A stretch of 14,020 nucleotides of DNA, from contig JAMDDZ010000059.1 in assembly GCA_023488565.1 (NCBI GenBank), positions 1-14,020 of the forward strand. The letters are read 5' to 3'. The notes beneath the pieces are model-generated. The model saw nothing but the letters and a program-made list of their open reading frames with translations, was not told the DNA's origin and searched no databases. Made by a program: the position numbers and the translations under genes. Source of the DNA: Bacillota bacterium (GTDB lineage: Bacteria; Bacillota; Sulfobacillia; Sulfobacillales; Sulfobacillaceae). Shown here piece by piece: positions 6,347 to 14,020 of the stretch. Position 1 is the first letter of the stretch, and every line of letters starts with the position of its first letter.

Positions 6347-6548
6347 GGGGGGATAACCAGGGGATAATCGGTGGCAAATCATGTGGATTAATGTCACTTT
6401 ATACACAGCATGGAAGAAATTTGTCGCCAACCCTTCCAGCGATGGGGATTACTGCAAACTTTATCCCGAATTTATCCAATGGCAAATCCCTTACGCCACT
6501 AGAGTTCGGACAAGTTATCCCAATTATCCATAGCACTTATTATGACTA
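6347..6548 (+). promoter_or_regulatory. oriC: oriC right part: DnaA-box cluster and candidate unwinding element
   Basis: The dnaA-dnaN spacer (6339-6626) holds a perfect box TTATACACA (6399-6407), a one-mismatch box TGTGGATTA (6382-6390, the same variant as at 4926) and TTATCCATA (6524-6532, one mismatch). Weaker two-mismatch copies start at 6348, 6359, 6461, 6472 and 6515. The TTATCC/GGATAA cores come in pairs 11, 11 and 9 bp apart. The last box is followed after GCAC by TTA TTA TGA CTA (6537-6548), resembling DnaA-trio elements, and by an AT-rich stretch to about 6580, the likely duplex unwinding site. TTATCC-N17-TATTAT (6515-6543) might also be a weak dnaN promoter overlapping these sites. 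Confidence 0.8.
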
Positions 6549-6626
6549 CAATCATTTTATAAACTAGAACTCATATTAAGACTTCACGTTTCGACAGCAA
6601 AACCTTAAACACCGAGGAGGATTTAT

Positions 6627-7739
6627 ATGCACTTCAGTGCAGACCAAGACCAACTAGCAAAAGCGCTTACAAACGCATCGCATCTGGTGCCACCCCAAAA
6701 CACAATGGCGGTTCTATCGGGAATCCAGGTAAATGCGACAGACAACGGCATTACACTAGAATCCACCGACCTCTTCAATAAACTGAGCATTCATTTGTCG
6801 GCCTATGTTACTGAGCCAGGTTCCGTGGTATTGCCAGCTTCTACCTTCACTGATTTAATCCATCGTATTCCGACCGCCACGGTCGACCTGCAAAGCGATA
6901 ACATCAGCGGTAAGACCGTGATTAAGTACGGCCGTAGCCGTACCACCATTCATGGATTTGGCAGTGATAGATTACCTGAATTTCCCGCGTTAGGTGACGA
7001 ATCGGCCACGGTGACACTGCCTCCTGGCACCTTGAGTGCATTCGCTCGGCAAAATTTATTTGCTTGTTCTAAAGAAGACTCAAGACCGATTTTAAAGGGT
7101 GTGAGTGTAGAATTGGGAGAAGGCAAGATGGTATTGGTCAGTACCGATGGCAGTCGCTTGTCCCACTCATGGGCAGCCCTACCTGATTATCGCGGACCTC
7201 ACACTAAGTTGGTTCTACCAGGGAAGGTTCTCACGGAAGCATCCCGCCTCGGGTCTTCCATTCAACCTATTACCATGACTTGCACCACTGGATTTGTGCA
7301 GTTTGCTTCCGACGACACGGTTTTGCAAAGTCGCCTTTTAGACGGCGAATATCCTGAGTACCAGCGAGTGATTCCCCAAGACTATCCAGTACAGATTCGA
7401 CTGCCCATCACTGAACTCAGAGGTAGCGTAGAAAGGGCTCAGTTAATCGCCTCCAAAGATCGGTCGAATGCAATTCGCATGACGCATCAAATTGGTGTAT
7501 TACAAATTGAAGCTTCGGCCGCTGAGATCGGGCAGGCGTTAGAACAGTTGGAGTGCCACAGCCAAGGGCCAGAGATGGATATTATGTTTAACGCAACCTT
7601 TATTCTCGACGTGCTGAAGTCTTTTGCCGGCGAAGACATCCTGATTGAATTTTCTGGAATACAGTCTGCTGCGCGTTTTCGGGAAGCGGATAGCTCGCAA
7701 TATTTTCATATTGTGCTACCGTTGCGCCAGTTGGTTTAG
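6627..7739 (+). CDS. dnaN: DNA polymerase III subunit beta (sliding clamp)
   Basis: DnaN forms a ring-shaped homodimer around DNA that tethers the replicative polymerase and other partners. The 370-residue product has the three-repeat clamp layout. Recognisable blocks are the SRPILKGVSVEL motif, STDGSRLSHSW, SRLLDGEYPEYQRVIP, and the C-terminal YFHIVLPLRQLV, which corresponds to the family's partner-binding end (usually YLIMPMRL or similar). GAGGAGG lies 6-7 bases before the ATG. It follows dnaA across the second origin element and is followed by recF after only 6 bases. In Bacillus yaaA lies between dnaN and recF; it is missing here. Confidence 0.97.
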   Translation: MHFSADQDQLAKALTNASHLVPPQNTMAVLSGIQVNATDNGITLESTDLFNKLSIHLSAYVTEPGSVVLPASTFTDLIHRIPTATVDLQSDNISGKTVIKYGRSRTTIHGFGSDRLPEFPALGDESATVTLPPGTLSAFARQNLFACSKEDSRPILKGVSVELGEGKMVLVSTDGSRLSHSWAALPDYRGPHTKLVLPGKVLTEASRLGSSIQPITMTCTTGFVQFASDDTVLQSRLLDGEYPEYQRVIPQDYPVQIRLPITELRGSVERAQLIASKDRSNAIRMTHQIGVLQIEASAAEIGQALEQLECHSQGPEMDIMFNATFILDVLKSFAGEDILIEFSGIQSAARFREADSSQYFHIVLPLRQLV

Positions 7740-7745
7740 CAGCAA

Positions 7746-8810
7746 ATGATTCTGAGGACTGCGGACATTTCCTGTTTTCGTAATATCAAAGAAGCCCATT
7801 TAGCGTTTTCTTCTCAGTTGACCTTGCTGGTGGGGAAGAATGCACAAGGTAAAACCAATGCATTGGAGGCGATTCATATTGCGTTGCAGGGCAAATCATT
7901 TCGCAATGCTCCTGACAGTGATTGGTTTTCCTTGACCCATCCCGAGGGAATTTCCTTAGTTGCAAAAGTGCTGTCCGGCTCTGATCGCATGACCACCGTC
8001 GAACATCATGTCACGCTAAGTCCACATCGGCGATCTCACCGGGGTCCAAAAATTCCTGTCATTGTTTTTAGTCCTCAGGATCTTTCTTTATCGCAAGGAT
8101 CCCCATCTGACCGGAGAAAATTTATGGATGCAACGCTTTCCCTGATAAACCCTCGCTACGAAAAGGTTTTAAAACAGTTTCAACATGCCGTGTTGCAAAG
8201 GAACCATGCGTTGAAGGATCCGCGGCTGGCGCATACTGCGGACAGCTTCACTCCTTCTATGATAACGAGTGGACTCTATCTATGGACCATTCGTCGCCAA
8301 TTGCTTGAGGAGTTGCTTCCCATGGCGGATCGCATTCATGGTCGTATCGGGCACGGCGAAAGGATCGGGGGCACATTGAAATACGGAGGGTGTGATGTCC
8401 CCGTGAAAACTGAAAAGGAGTATGAAGACTGTCTACGAAGGAGGCGAGCAGATGAAGGACTGCGAATGATGACCCTGGTGGGTCCGCATCGTGATGAATT
8501 ATTGCTGACCGTCAATGATTTTCCGATTTCTCTTTACGGATCCCAGGGGCAGCATCGCCTCATTTCACTAAGTTTAAAACTCGCTACCTATCACTTAATC
8601 CAAAATGAGTTCGGATTTCGTCCGATTATGCTGCTTGATGATGTGTTATCGGAATTAGATCCCGATCGTCGACATGCGCTTTTGCAAATGATAAGCGAAC
8701 CAGGACAACAAACAATCATTACAGATACTGAGGCTCGAAATTATGACCAGCTTACACCTATCATATATCATGTAGATCAAGGTCAAATTGTTAAAGTAGG
8801 GGGGGTTTAA
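7746..8810 (+). CDS. recF: DNA replication and repair protein RecF
   Basis: RecF is an SMC-like ABC ATPase that, with RecO and RecR, loads RecA at single-strand gaps and stalled forks. The 354-residue protein has Walker A GKNAQGKT (30-37), the ABC signature around SQGQHRLISLSLKLA (from residue 266) and Walker B with MLLDDVLSELD (from about 295). The arm region is short, as in other RecF proteins, and the length is normal (350-375). The ATG lies 6 bases after the dnaN stop with only a poor ribosome site (AGCAGCAA), suggesting translational coupling to dnaN. Its TAA stop is followed immediately by the ATG of the next gene. Confidence 0.97.
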   Translation: MILRTADISCFRNIKEAHLAFSSQLTLLVGKNAQGKTNALEAIHIALQGKSFRNAPDSDWFSLTHPEGISLVAKVLSGSDRMTTVEHHVTLSPHRRSHRGPKIPVIVFSPQDLSLSQGSPSDRRKFMDATLSLINPRYEKVLKQFQHAVLQRNHALKDPRLAHTADSFTPSMITSGLYLWTIRRQLLEELLPMADRIHGRIGHGERIGGTLKYGGCDVPVKTEKEYEDCLRRRRADEGLRMMTLVGPHRDELLLTVNDFPISLYGSQGQHRLISLSLKLATYHLIQNEFGFRPIMLLDDVLSELDPDRRHALLQMISEPGQQTIITDTEARNYDQLTPIIYHVDQGQIVKVGGV

Positions 8811-9347
8811 ATGGCCGAACCGAAGCCTTTATCCTCAATTCTCCACGCTATGCAACAAGACTATCCCTGGCAGACCGCATACCAAACACGACTATTGCAA
8901 CAACTTTGGCCGGATTTGGTAGGGCCGGCAATAGCCCGCAATGCCCGGGTTATGCGAATAGACCAGGGAGTGATAAAGCTAGCGGTGTCGTCTTCCGTCT
9001 GGTCTCAGGAAATCCAATATCTCAAACCCACGGTATTGAGCAAGCTGAATGAGCGTTTACCAGAACATATGCAGGCACATGACATTAGATCGCGGGTTTT
9101 AGTTCGGGCGCTCACCAAACCGGAGATGCCGAATGCAAATAACGAGAGATTTTACCGGGTGAGACTTGTTAAGAGCGGGCAGCCTACCGAAGGACTGGAT
9201 TCTCTGATCGAACGGGTTCGCCAGCGCCATAACGATGCCGTTGCCTTTTGGTTGACGACTGGATACCACCAATGCCCAAGTTGTCACAGTCCCACTCTTA
9301 ACCGGTACTTGCAGTGCAGTGTTTGTGGGTCCACGTTTTCGTCTTGA
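8811..9347 (+). CDS. DUF721/DciA-like protein with C-terminal zinc ribbon
   Basis: The 178-residue product has an N-terminal DUF721 domain (about 5-100): QLWPDLVGPAIARNARVMRI, then GVIKLAVSSSVWSQEIQYL and LSKLNERLPE, close to the family pattern W-x5-G-x-A ... L-x-V-x3-S-x-W-x2-E-L. DciA, the best-known DUF721 protein, helps load the replicative helicase, and DUF721 genes often lie between recF and gyrB. What is different is the C-terminus: CPSC (155-158) and CSVC (169-172), spaced like a treble-clef or zinc-ribbon finger, joined by a linker with LIERVRQRHNDAVAFWLTTG. The ATG directly abuts the recF stop, and the 7-G run at 8799-8805 probably serves as its ribosome site. A helicase-loading role is inferred from the domain and position only. 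Confidence 0.82.
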   Translation: MAEPKPLSSILHAMQQDYPWQTAYQTRLLQQLWPDLVGPAIARNARVMRIDQGVIKLAVSSSVWSQEIQYLKPTVLSKLNERLPEHMQAHDIRSRVLVRALTKPEMPNANNERFYRVRLVKSGQPTEGLDSLIERVRQRHNDAVAFWLTTGYHQCPSCHSPTLNRYLQCSVCGSTFSS

Positions 9348-9386
9348 TGTTAAAGTAGTGTACAATAAAGGAAAGGAGGATCGGTG

Positions 9387-9638
9387 ATGTACTTGCACGT
9401 TGGGCAGGATATCATGGTGGCAACTGACGCTATCGTAGCCATTGTAAGCAAGGAGTTGCTTGAAACCTCCAAAGATGTGCGTGACTTGTATGCAAAGCTG
9501 CGTTCCGAGGGACGGGTCAGCGGAAACCTCAAAGAGGCCAAAACTCTGGTAGTCACCCGCACAGGCATCATTCTTTCCAATATTTCCGCCAATACTCTAG
9601 TGCGGCGGGTAGAACGGCTAGAGGATCCATTTCGATGA
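9387..9638 (+). CDS. remB: DUF370 family protein, RemB (YaaB)-like
   Basis: The 83-residue product starts MYLHVGQDIMVATDAIVAIV, matching the N-terminus of Bacillus YaaB/RemB (extracellular matrix regulatory protein B), and ends with the family-like TLVVTRTGIILSNISANTLVRR. The position between recF and gyrB is the same as in Bacillus subtilis. RemA, the paralogue, is a DNA-binding activator of biofilm and osmoprotection genes; RemB is thought to act in a similar way, but its role here is inferred. I chose ATG 9387 over GTG 9384 because AGGAGG is 7 bases from the ATG. The gene is 39 bases after the DUF721 gene; TACAAT at 9361-9366 may be a -10 element, but no good -35 accompanies it. Confidence 0.85.
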   Translation: MYLHVGQDIMVATDAIVAIVSKELLETSKDVRDLYAKLRSEGRVSGNLKEAKTLVVTRTGIILSNISANTLVRRVERLEDPFR

Positions 9639-9714
9639 GTGGAAAATCTTGAGTCTGGGTATCTGATCACGACCCGTCAGGGTCTCACGTCACGTTTAAG
9701 GGGGACCAAAACAT
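9639..9714 (+). other. remB-gyrB spacer with a small inverted repeat
   Basis: GACCC (9671-9675) and GGGTC (9680-9684) form a 5-bp stem with a GTCA loop. There is no T-run and no clear promoter. TTAAGGGGG (9696-9704) provides the ribosome site for gyrB about 10 bases before its ATG. Confidence 0.35.
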
Positions 9715-11628
9715 ATGGCGGAGGAGATCCGTCCTGGGTACAACGAAAGTCATATTCAAGTTTTAGAAGGCCTCGAGGCGGTGCGAAAGCGGCCGGGAAT
9801 GTATATCGGTTCCACCGGCGCCCGGGGATTGCACCACTTAGTTTACGAGATTGTCGACAACTCAATTGATGAGGCATTAGCGGGAGTATGTGACCGCATC
9901 GAGGTTACTCTTTGCCGTGATGGCACGGTAACGGTGAAGGACAACGGACGTGGAGTACCTACAGGGATACACCCTAAAGCTGGAATACCCACGCTTGAAG
10001 TGGTCCTGACGATGTTGCATGCCGGAGGAAAGTTTGGCGGCGGCGGCTATAAAGTTTCTGGTGGATTGCATGGGGTAGGTTTGTCCGTGGTTAATGCGTT
10101 ATCCTCTGAGTTAACTGCGACCAGCCGTTTTGGCGGTGGCGTGTTCGTCCAGCATTATAGTGAAGGAAAGCCGCGAGATTCGGTTACCCGCATCGGCAAT
10201 GCCCAAGATACGGGATTTGAAGTTACATTTCGCCCTGACACGCAAATATTTGAAGACATCCATTTTTCGTTTGATACCTTGGCTGGTCGTCTAAGAGAAC
10301 AAGCGTTTCTAAATGCCGGGGTTTACTTGTCGTTGGAAGAAGAATCCTCAGGACGGCAGGTACGATATCAGTATCAAGGTGGCGTCGTCTCGTTTGTTCA
10401 ATATCTGAATATGAACCGCGAAGTCCTGCATCCCAAACCGATTGCCTTTAGTTCGCAAAAGGACGGGGTACAGATGGATGTAGCGCTCCAATACAACGAT
10501 AGCTACGTCGAAACGTTATTTACTTTTGCCAACACTATTCGGACTCATGAAGGCGGGACTCACGAAGCGGGATTTAAATCGGCGCTTACGCGGGTTTGTA
10601 ATGACTACGCTCGGAAGCTCGGATTACTGAAAGAACCTGACGCCAATTTGTCGGGGGAAGATGTGAGGGAAGGGCTGACCTTAATCTTATCGGTGAAGCT
10701 GCCAGATCCCCAGTTTGAAGGCCAAACCAAAACTAAATTGGGTAACTCCGAGGTACGGGGCATTACCGAAACCATAGTAGCTGATGGTCTCTCCACCTAT
10801 TTTGAGGAAAACCCTTCGATTGCCAAACGTATCTTGGAAAAATCGATTTCGGCCGCTCGGGCGCGGGAAGCTGCTCGAAAAGCTCGGGAGTTAACCCGAA
10901 GGAAGAGTGTTTTGGAATCTTCGGCGCTTCCGGGAAAACTCACCGATTGCTCCAGCAAAGATCCCTCAGAATCTGAATTGTATCTAGTTGAGGGGGATTC
11001 CGCCGGCGGTTCCGCTAAACAGGGCCGCGATCGCCAGTTCCAGGCAATTTTGCCGCTTCGGGGGAAAATTTTAAATGTGGAACGAGCGCGCCTGGATAAA
11101 ATCTTAGCCAATGAAGAAATCCGGGCCATGATTACGGCGATAGGGACAGGAATCGGGGATGAATTTGCCTTAGAGCGGGCCCGGTATCATCGTATTGTGA
11201 TTATGACCGATGCTGACGTGGATGGTTCTCACATCAGAACATTGCTATTGACGTTCTTTTACCGCTACATGACGCCTCTCATTGAAGCAGGTTATGTTTA
11301 CATCGCACAACCTCCGCTATATTTGATTAAGAAGGGAAAGACAGAGCGCTATCTCTACGACGACCAAGCCTTAGAGGTGGCATTGCAGGAACTCGGGCGC
11401 AAGGACGTCAACATTCAGAGGTACAAAGGATTAGGAGAGATGAATGCGGATCAACTGTGGGAAACCACAATGAACCCTGAGGGTCGAACGTTATTGCAAG
11501 TAGAACTAGAGGATGCCGCAGCGGCTGACTGGATCTTTAATGTGCTGATGGGAGACAAAGTGGAATCGCGTCGCAACTTTATACAAGACCATGCACATTT
11601 GGTGAGAAATCTTGACACTGTAGGTTAG
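9715..11628 (+). CDS. gyrB: DNA gyrase subunit B
   Basis: GyrB is the ATPase subunit of DNA gyrase, which introduces negative supercoils; it pairs with GyrA encoded just downstream. The 637-residue protein has the GHKL ATPase domain (catalytic E45 and N49 in YEIVDNSIDEALAG, then DNGRGVPTGIHPK, and the ATP-lid GGLHGVGLSVVNALS), the transducer with QTKTKLGNSEVR, and the TOPRIM domain with EGDSAGGSAKQGRDR (E426) and the metal-binding DADVDGSH (D499, D501). RYKGLGEMNADQLWETTMNP near the end is the conserved GyrB tail. It has the short form typical of Bacillota and lacks the about 170-residue insertion of proteobacterial GyrB. It is 26 bases from gyrA, so the two are almost certainly co-transcribed. 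Confidence 0.98.
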   Translation: MAEEIRPGYNESHIQVLEGLEAVRKRPGMYIGSTGARGLHHLVYEIVDNSIDEALAGVCDRIEVTLCRDGTVTVKDNGRGVPTGIHPKAGIPTLEVVLTMLHAGGKFGGGGYKVSGGLHGVGLSVVNALSSELTATSRFGGGVFVQHYSEGKPRDSVTRIGNAQDTGFEVTFRPDTQIFEDIHFSFDTLAGRLREQAFLNAGVYLSLEEESSGRQVRYQYQGGVVSFVQYLNMNREVLHPKPIAFSSQKDGVQMDVALQYNDSYVETLFTFANTIRTHEGGTHEAGFKSALTRVCNDYARKLGLLKEPDANLSGEDVREGLTLILSVKLPDPQFEGQTKTKLGNSEVRGITETIVADGLSTYFEENPSIAKRILEKSISAARAREAARKARELTRRKSVLESSALPGKLTDCSSKDPSESELYLVEGDSAGGSAKQGRDRQFQAILPLRGKILNVERARLDKILANEEIRAMITAIGTGIGDEFALERARYHRIVIMTDADVDGSHIRTLLLTFFYRYMTPLIEAGYVYIAQPPLYLIKKGKTERYLYDDQALEVALQELGRKDVNIQRYKGLGEMNADQLWETTMNPEGRTLLQVELEDAAAADWIFNVLMGDKVESRRNFIQDHAHLVRNLDTVG

Positions 11629-11654
11629 AGACGACAAGAGAGGATTCGTAAACC

Positions 11655-14020
11655 ATGGCGAACATCGGCCACGTCCAGCCGATTGATATTCAAGAAGAGA
11701 TGAAGAAATCGTATATCGACTATGCGATGAGTGTCATCGTGAGTCGGGCGCTGCCCGACGTCAAAGATGGTTTGAAACCTGTTCATCGGCGGATTTTATA
11801 TGCGATGCAGGAATTGGCCAATACACCCAACCACCCCTACAAGAAATCAGCTCGTATCGTCGGAGAGGTGCTTGGCCGCTATCATCCCCACGGGGATACC
11901 GCAGTTTATGATGCAATGGTCCGGATGGCTCAAGATTTTTCCATCCGCTATCCGTTAGTAGATGGGCATGGGAACTTCGGTTCCATGGATGGCGATGCTC
12001 CCGCAGCGATGCGGTATACCGAGGTGCGGTTGTCTCAAATTGCCATGGAAATGTTGGCAGACATCGACAAAGACACGGTAGATTTTGCTCCCAACTTTGA
12101 TGAGACAACAAAAGAGCCGACGCTGTTGCCTGCTAAAATTCCCAACCTGCTAATTAATGGATCTTCGGGAATTGCGGTCGGCATGGCCACCAATATTCCG
12201 CCTCACAATTTAGTCGAAGTAGCCGATGCGGCAATCTATTTAATTGATCACCCCGAGGCTGACTTGGAACAGTTGATGAAATTGGTTCCCGGACCCGACT
12301 TTCCTACCGGAGGAATGATTATGGGACGGGAAGGCATTCGTCAAGCATACCAAACCGGACGCGGGATTATTACTATCCGCGGTATCGCCAAAATCGAAGA
12401 GGCAGACCGTGCTGGAACTCGCAGCCGTATTGTGGTTGATGAAATTCCTTACCAGGTCAACAAGGCACGTCTGATAGAAAAAATTGCTGATTTAGTGCAC
12501 GAGCGAAAAATCGAAGGAATTGCGGATCTTAGGGATGAGTCGGATCGGACAGGAGTCCGGATAGTCATCGACCTCAAACGCGACGCAGTGCCTAATGTTG
12601 TCCTAAACCAATTGTACAAATACACTGCGATGCAACAAACGTTTGGCATTATTCTCTTGGCTTTGGTAGAAGGTCGCCCTCTAGTCCTCACTTTTAAAGA
12701 GATTTTGTCTTACTTTGTTGCTCATCGTAAAGATGTCATTATCCGGCGCACTCGTTTTGAATTAGCCAAAGCCGAAGCCAGAGCCCACATTTTAGAAGGA
12801 CTGCGCATCGCCTTGCAGTTCCTAGATGAGGTGATCCAACTGATTCGCAGTGCCGAATCAGTGGACACGGCCCGGTCAGGATTGATAGAACGCTTCGGGT
12901 TGTCTGAAATTCAAGCTAACGCGATATTGGACATGAGGCTTCAACGTCTAACGGCCTTGGAACGGGAAAAGATTGAGGCAGAGTACCAGGAAATTCAACA
13001 CGAAATCCACCGACTACGGGCTATTTTAGCCGACGACCAACTGGTCTATAATATTATCAAAGAGGATTTAGTCATGATTCGCGGCAAATACGGCGATGCT
13101 CGGCGAACCATGATCGGCGCAGCGGCTCGGGACATCAGTGATGAAGATCTGATTCCGGAAGAAGATATGGTGGTGACCATAACCCATCGCGGATACATTA
13201 AGCGCTCGGCCACAAACGTTTATCGGGCACAACGTCGAGGTGGACGGGGAGTTGCTGGTGGCACCGTACGCGAAGATGATTTCATCGGCCAGTTATTTGT
13301 CGCCTCTACGCACGCCTACTTGTGCTTCTTCACCAATCGGGGCAGAATTTATCGCGTAAAGGTGCATGAGATACCAGAAGCAGGGCGTCAAGCCAAAGGA
13401 GTGTCGGTAGCCAATCTGATTGCATTGGAGCAAGGAGAGCGCATTACCGCCGTGCAAACCATGTCAGAGAACCCGGATGAATCATATTGGGTGTTTTCCA
13501 CGCAGCGCGGCATTGTTAAACGGACGGCTCTTTCAGATTACGTGTCCTGGCGTGGTGGCGGCATTATTGCCATTACCATGGACGATGGAGACGAATTAAT
13601 TGGTGTAGAATCAACTACAGGATCTTCGGAAATTATGCTAGCGACGCGAAAGGGACAGGTAATTCGGTTTCAAGAAACCGATGTTCGTGCGATGGGCCGA
13701 TCTGCACGAGGAGTGCATGGAATACGGCTTGATGCTGATGATCAAGTAGTCTCGTTAGCCGTGATTCAGGACCAACCAGAAATCTTGATTTTGACCGAGC
13801 ATGGATTCGGCAAACGCACGCCATCCGATCAATTCAGACGTACGGGACGGGGCGGAAAGGGAGTCAGGGGAATCAAGGTTACCAAAAAAACCGGAACCAT
13901 GGTAGGGTTGGTTCCAGTTTATGGCAGCGAGCAGTTTATGGTTATCTCTAGCGAGGGAACACTTATCCGAATGACCGTAGAAGGCATTTCCCGTCAAGGA
14001 CGTGAGTCCCGCCTTCATGA
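11655..14020 (+). CDS. gyrA: DNA gyrase subunit A (partial, C-terminus beyond window)
   Basis: GyrA carries the DNA cleavage and wrapping activities of gyrase. 788 codons are open from ATG 11655 to the right edge; full-length proteins are about 810-840 residues, so only a short tail is missing. Visible features: the winged-helix region with KDGLKPVHRRILYAM, the quinolone-resistance region GEVLGRYHPHGDTAVYD (70-86), the catalytic tyrosine Y121 in MRYTEVRL, the coiled-coil tower, and the C-terminal beta-pinwheel. The GyrA box QRRGGRG (526-532), required for DNA wrapping, separates this from ParC. The residue equivalent to E. coli Ser83 is threonine (T82), while the Asp87 equivalent is retained (D86). 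The ribosome site is GAGAGGA about 11 bases before the ATG. It follows gyrB after 26 bases. Confidence 0.97.
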   Translation, partial: MANIGHVQPIDIQEEMKKSYIDYAMSVIVSRALPDVKDGLKPVHRRILYAMQELANTPNHPYKKSARIVGEVLGRYHPHGDTAVYDAMVRMAQDFSIRYPLVDGHGNFGSMDGDAPAAMRYTEVRLSQIAMEMLADIDKDTVDFAPNFDETTKEPTLLPAKIPNLLINGSSGIAVGMATNIPPHNLVEVADAAIYLIDHPEADLEQLMKLVPGPDFPTGGMIMGREGIRQAYQTGRGIITIRGIAKIEEADRAGTRSRIVVDEIPYQVNKARLIEKIADLVHERKIEGIADLRDESDRTGVRIVIDLKRDAVPNVVLNQLYKYTAMQQTFGIILLALVEGRPLVLTFKEILSYFVAHRKDVIIRRTRFELAKAEARAHILEGLRIALQFLDEVIQLIRSAESVDTARSGLIERFGLSEIQANAILDMRLQRLTALEREKIEAEYQEIQHEIHRLRAILADDQLVYNIIKEDLVMIRGKYGDARRTMIGAAARDISDEDLIPEEDMVVTITHRGYIKRSATNVYRAQRRGGRGVAGGTVREDDFIGQLFVASTHAYLCFFTNRGRIYRVKVHEIPEAGRQAKGVSVANLIALEQGERITAVQTMSENPDESYWVFSTQRGIVKRTALSDYVSWRGGGIIAITMDDGDELIGVESTTGSSEIMLATRKGQVIRFQETDVRAMGRSARGVHGIRLDADDQVVSLAVIQDQPEILILTEHGFGKRTPSDQFRRTGRGGKGVRGIKVTKKTGTMVGLVPVYGSEQFMVISSEGTLIRMTVEGISRQGRESRLH

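Noticed and set aside
9671..9684. GACCC-GTCA-GGGTC as a terminator of remB
   Set aside because: The stem is only 5 bp and is not followed by a T-run; recorded only as a minor spacer feature.
13665..13680. Inverted repeat CGGTTTC-AA-GAAACCG inside gyrA
   Set aside because: It lies wholly within conserved coding sequence, has only a 2-base loop and no second copy was found; chance is the simplest explanation.
1..14020. CRISPR arrays, insertion sequences, tRNA or rRNA genes, phage or toxin-antitoxin modules
   Set aside because: No regularly spaced repeats, transposase frames, terminal inverted repeats, tRNA-like cloverleaf motifs or rRNA sequence were recognised; the window is nearly fully occupied by conserved origin-region genes.

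Overview
This window carries the chromosomal replication origin neighbourhood of a bacterium, with near-complete dnaA-type synteny. Everything left of about 4.7 kb is on the minus strand and everything right of about 4.98 kb is on the plus strand, so all genes point away from an origin centred on dnaA. Gene content (rpmH-rnpA-yidD-yidC, rsmG, parA/parB on the left; dnaA-dnaN-recF-remB-gyrB-gyrA on the right), purine-rich Shine-Dalgarno sequences and two sigma-A-like promoters point to the Bacillota (Firmicutes). The mid-range base composition and a short, lipobox-less YidC would fit a deep-branching clostridial or Sulfobacillus-like lineage, but that genus-level guess is weak.

Left arm, read leftward from the origin: rpmH (4681-4547, GTG start, missed by size-limited ORF callers), rnpA, yidD, yidC, rsmG, parA, parB, then a DUF554 membrane protein cut by the window edge. 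A strong TTGACC-N17-TATAAT promoter at 4750-4722 drives rpmH and probably much of the arm. The usual jag, mnmE and mnmG genes between yidC and rsmG are absent: only 11 bases separate yidC from rsmG. Two perfect 16-bp palindromes of the form TGTTCC-N4-GGAACA lie between parB and the DUF554 gene, one touching the DUF554 start codon.

Origin: it looks bipartite, as in Bacillus subtilis. The 298-bp rpmH-dnaA spacer holds the divergent promoters, a GC-rich dnaA leader hairpin and three same-orientation DnaA boxes at 4914-4945. The 288-bp dnaA-dnaN spacer holds a second DnaA-box cluster, pairs of TTATCC/GGATAA hexamers about one helical turn apart, and an AT-rich stretch with DnaA-trio-like triplets directly after the last box, which is the best candidate for the unwinding site.

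Right arm: dnaA (initiator), dnaN (sliding clamp), recF (gap repair), a DUF721/DciA-like protein with a C-terminal zinc ribbon, a DUF370/RemB-like regulator, gyrB and gyrA (DNA gyrase; gyrA runs off the right edge). dnaN-recF-DUF721 are tightly packed (6 and 0 bases apart). The yaaA (S4-domain) gene usual between dnaN and recF in Bacillus is absent. Together the genes cover initiation, clamp loading target, recombinational repair, supercoiling, origin segregation and the rpmH/rnpA/yidC translation-membrane insertion block. I do not see a novel multi-gene system here; the items most worth following up are the palindrome pair, the origin architecture, the altered gene order and the zinc-ribbon DUF721 protein.
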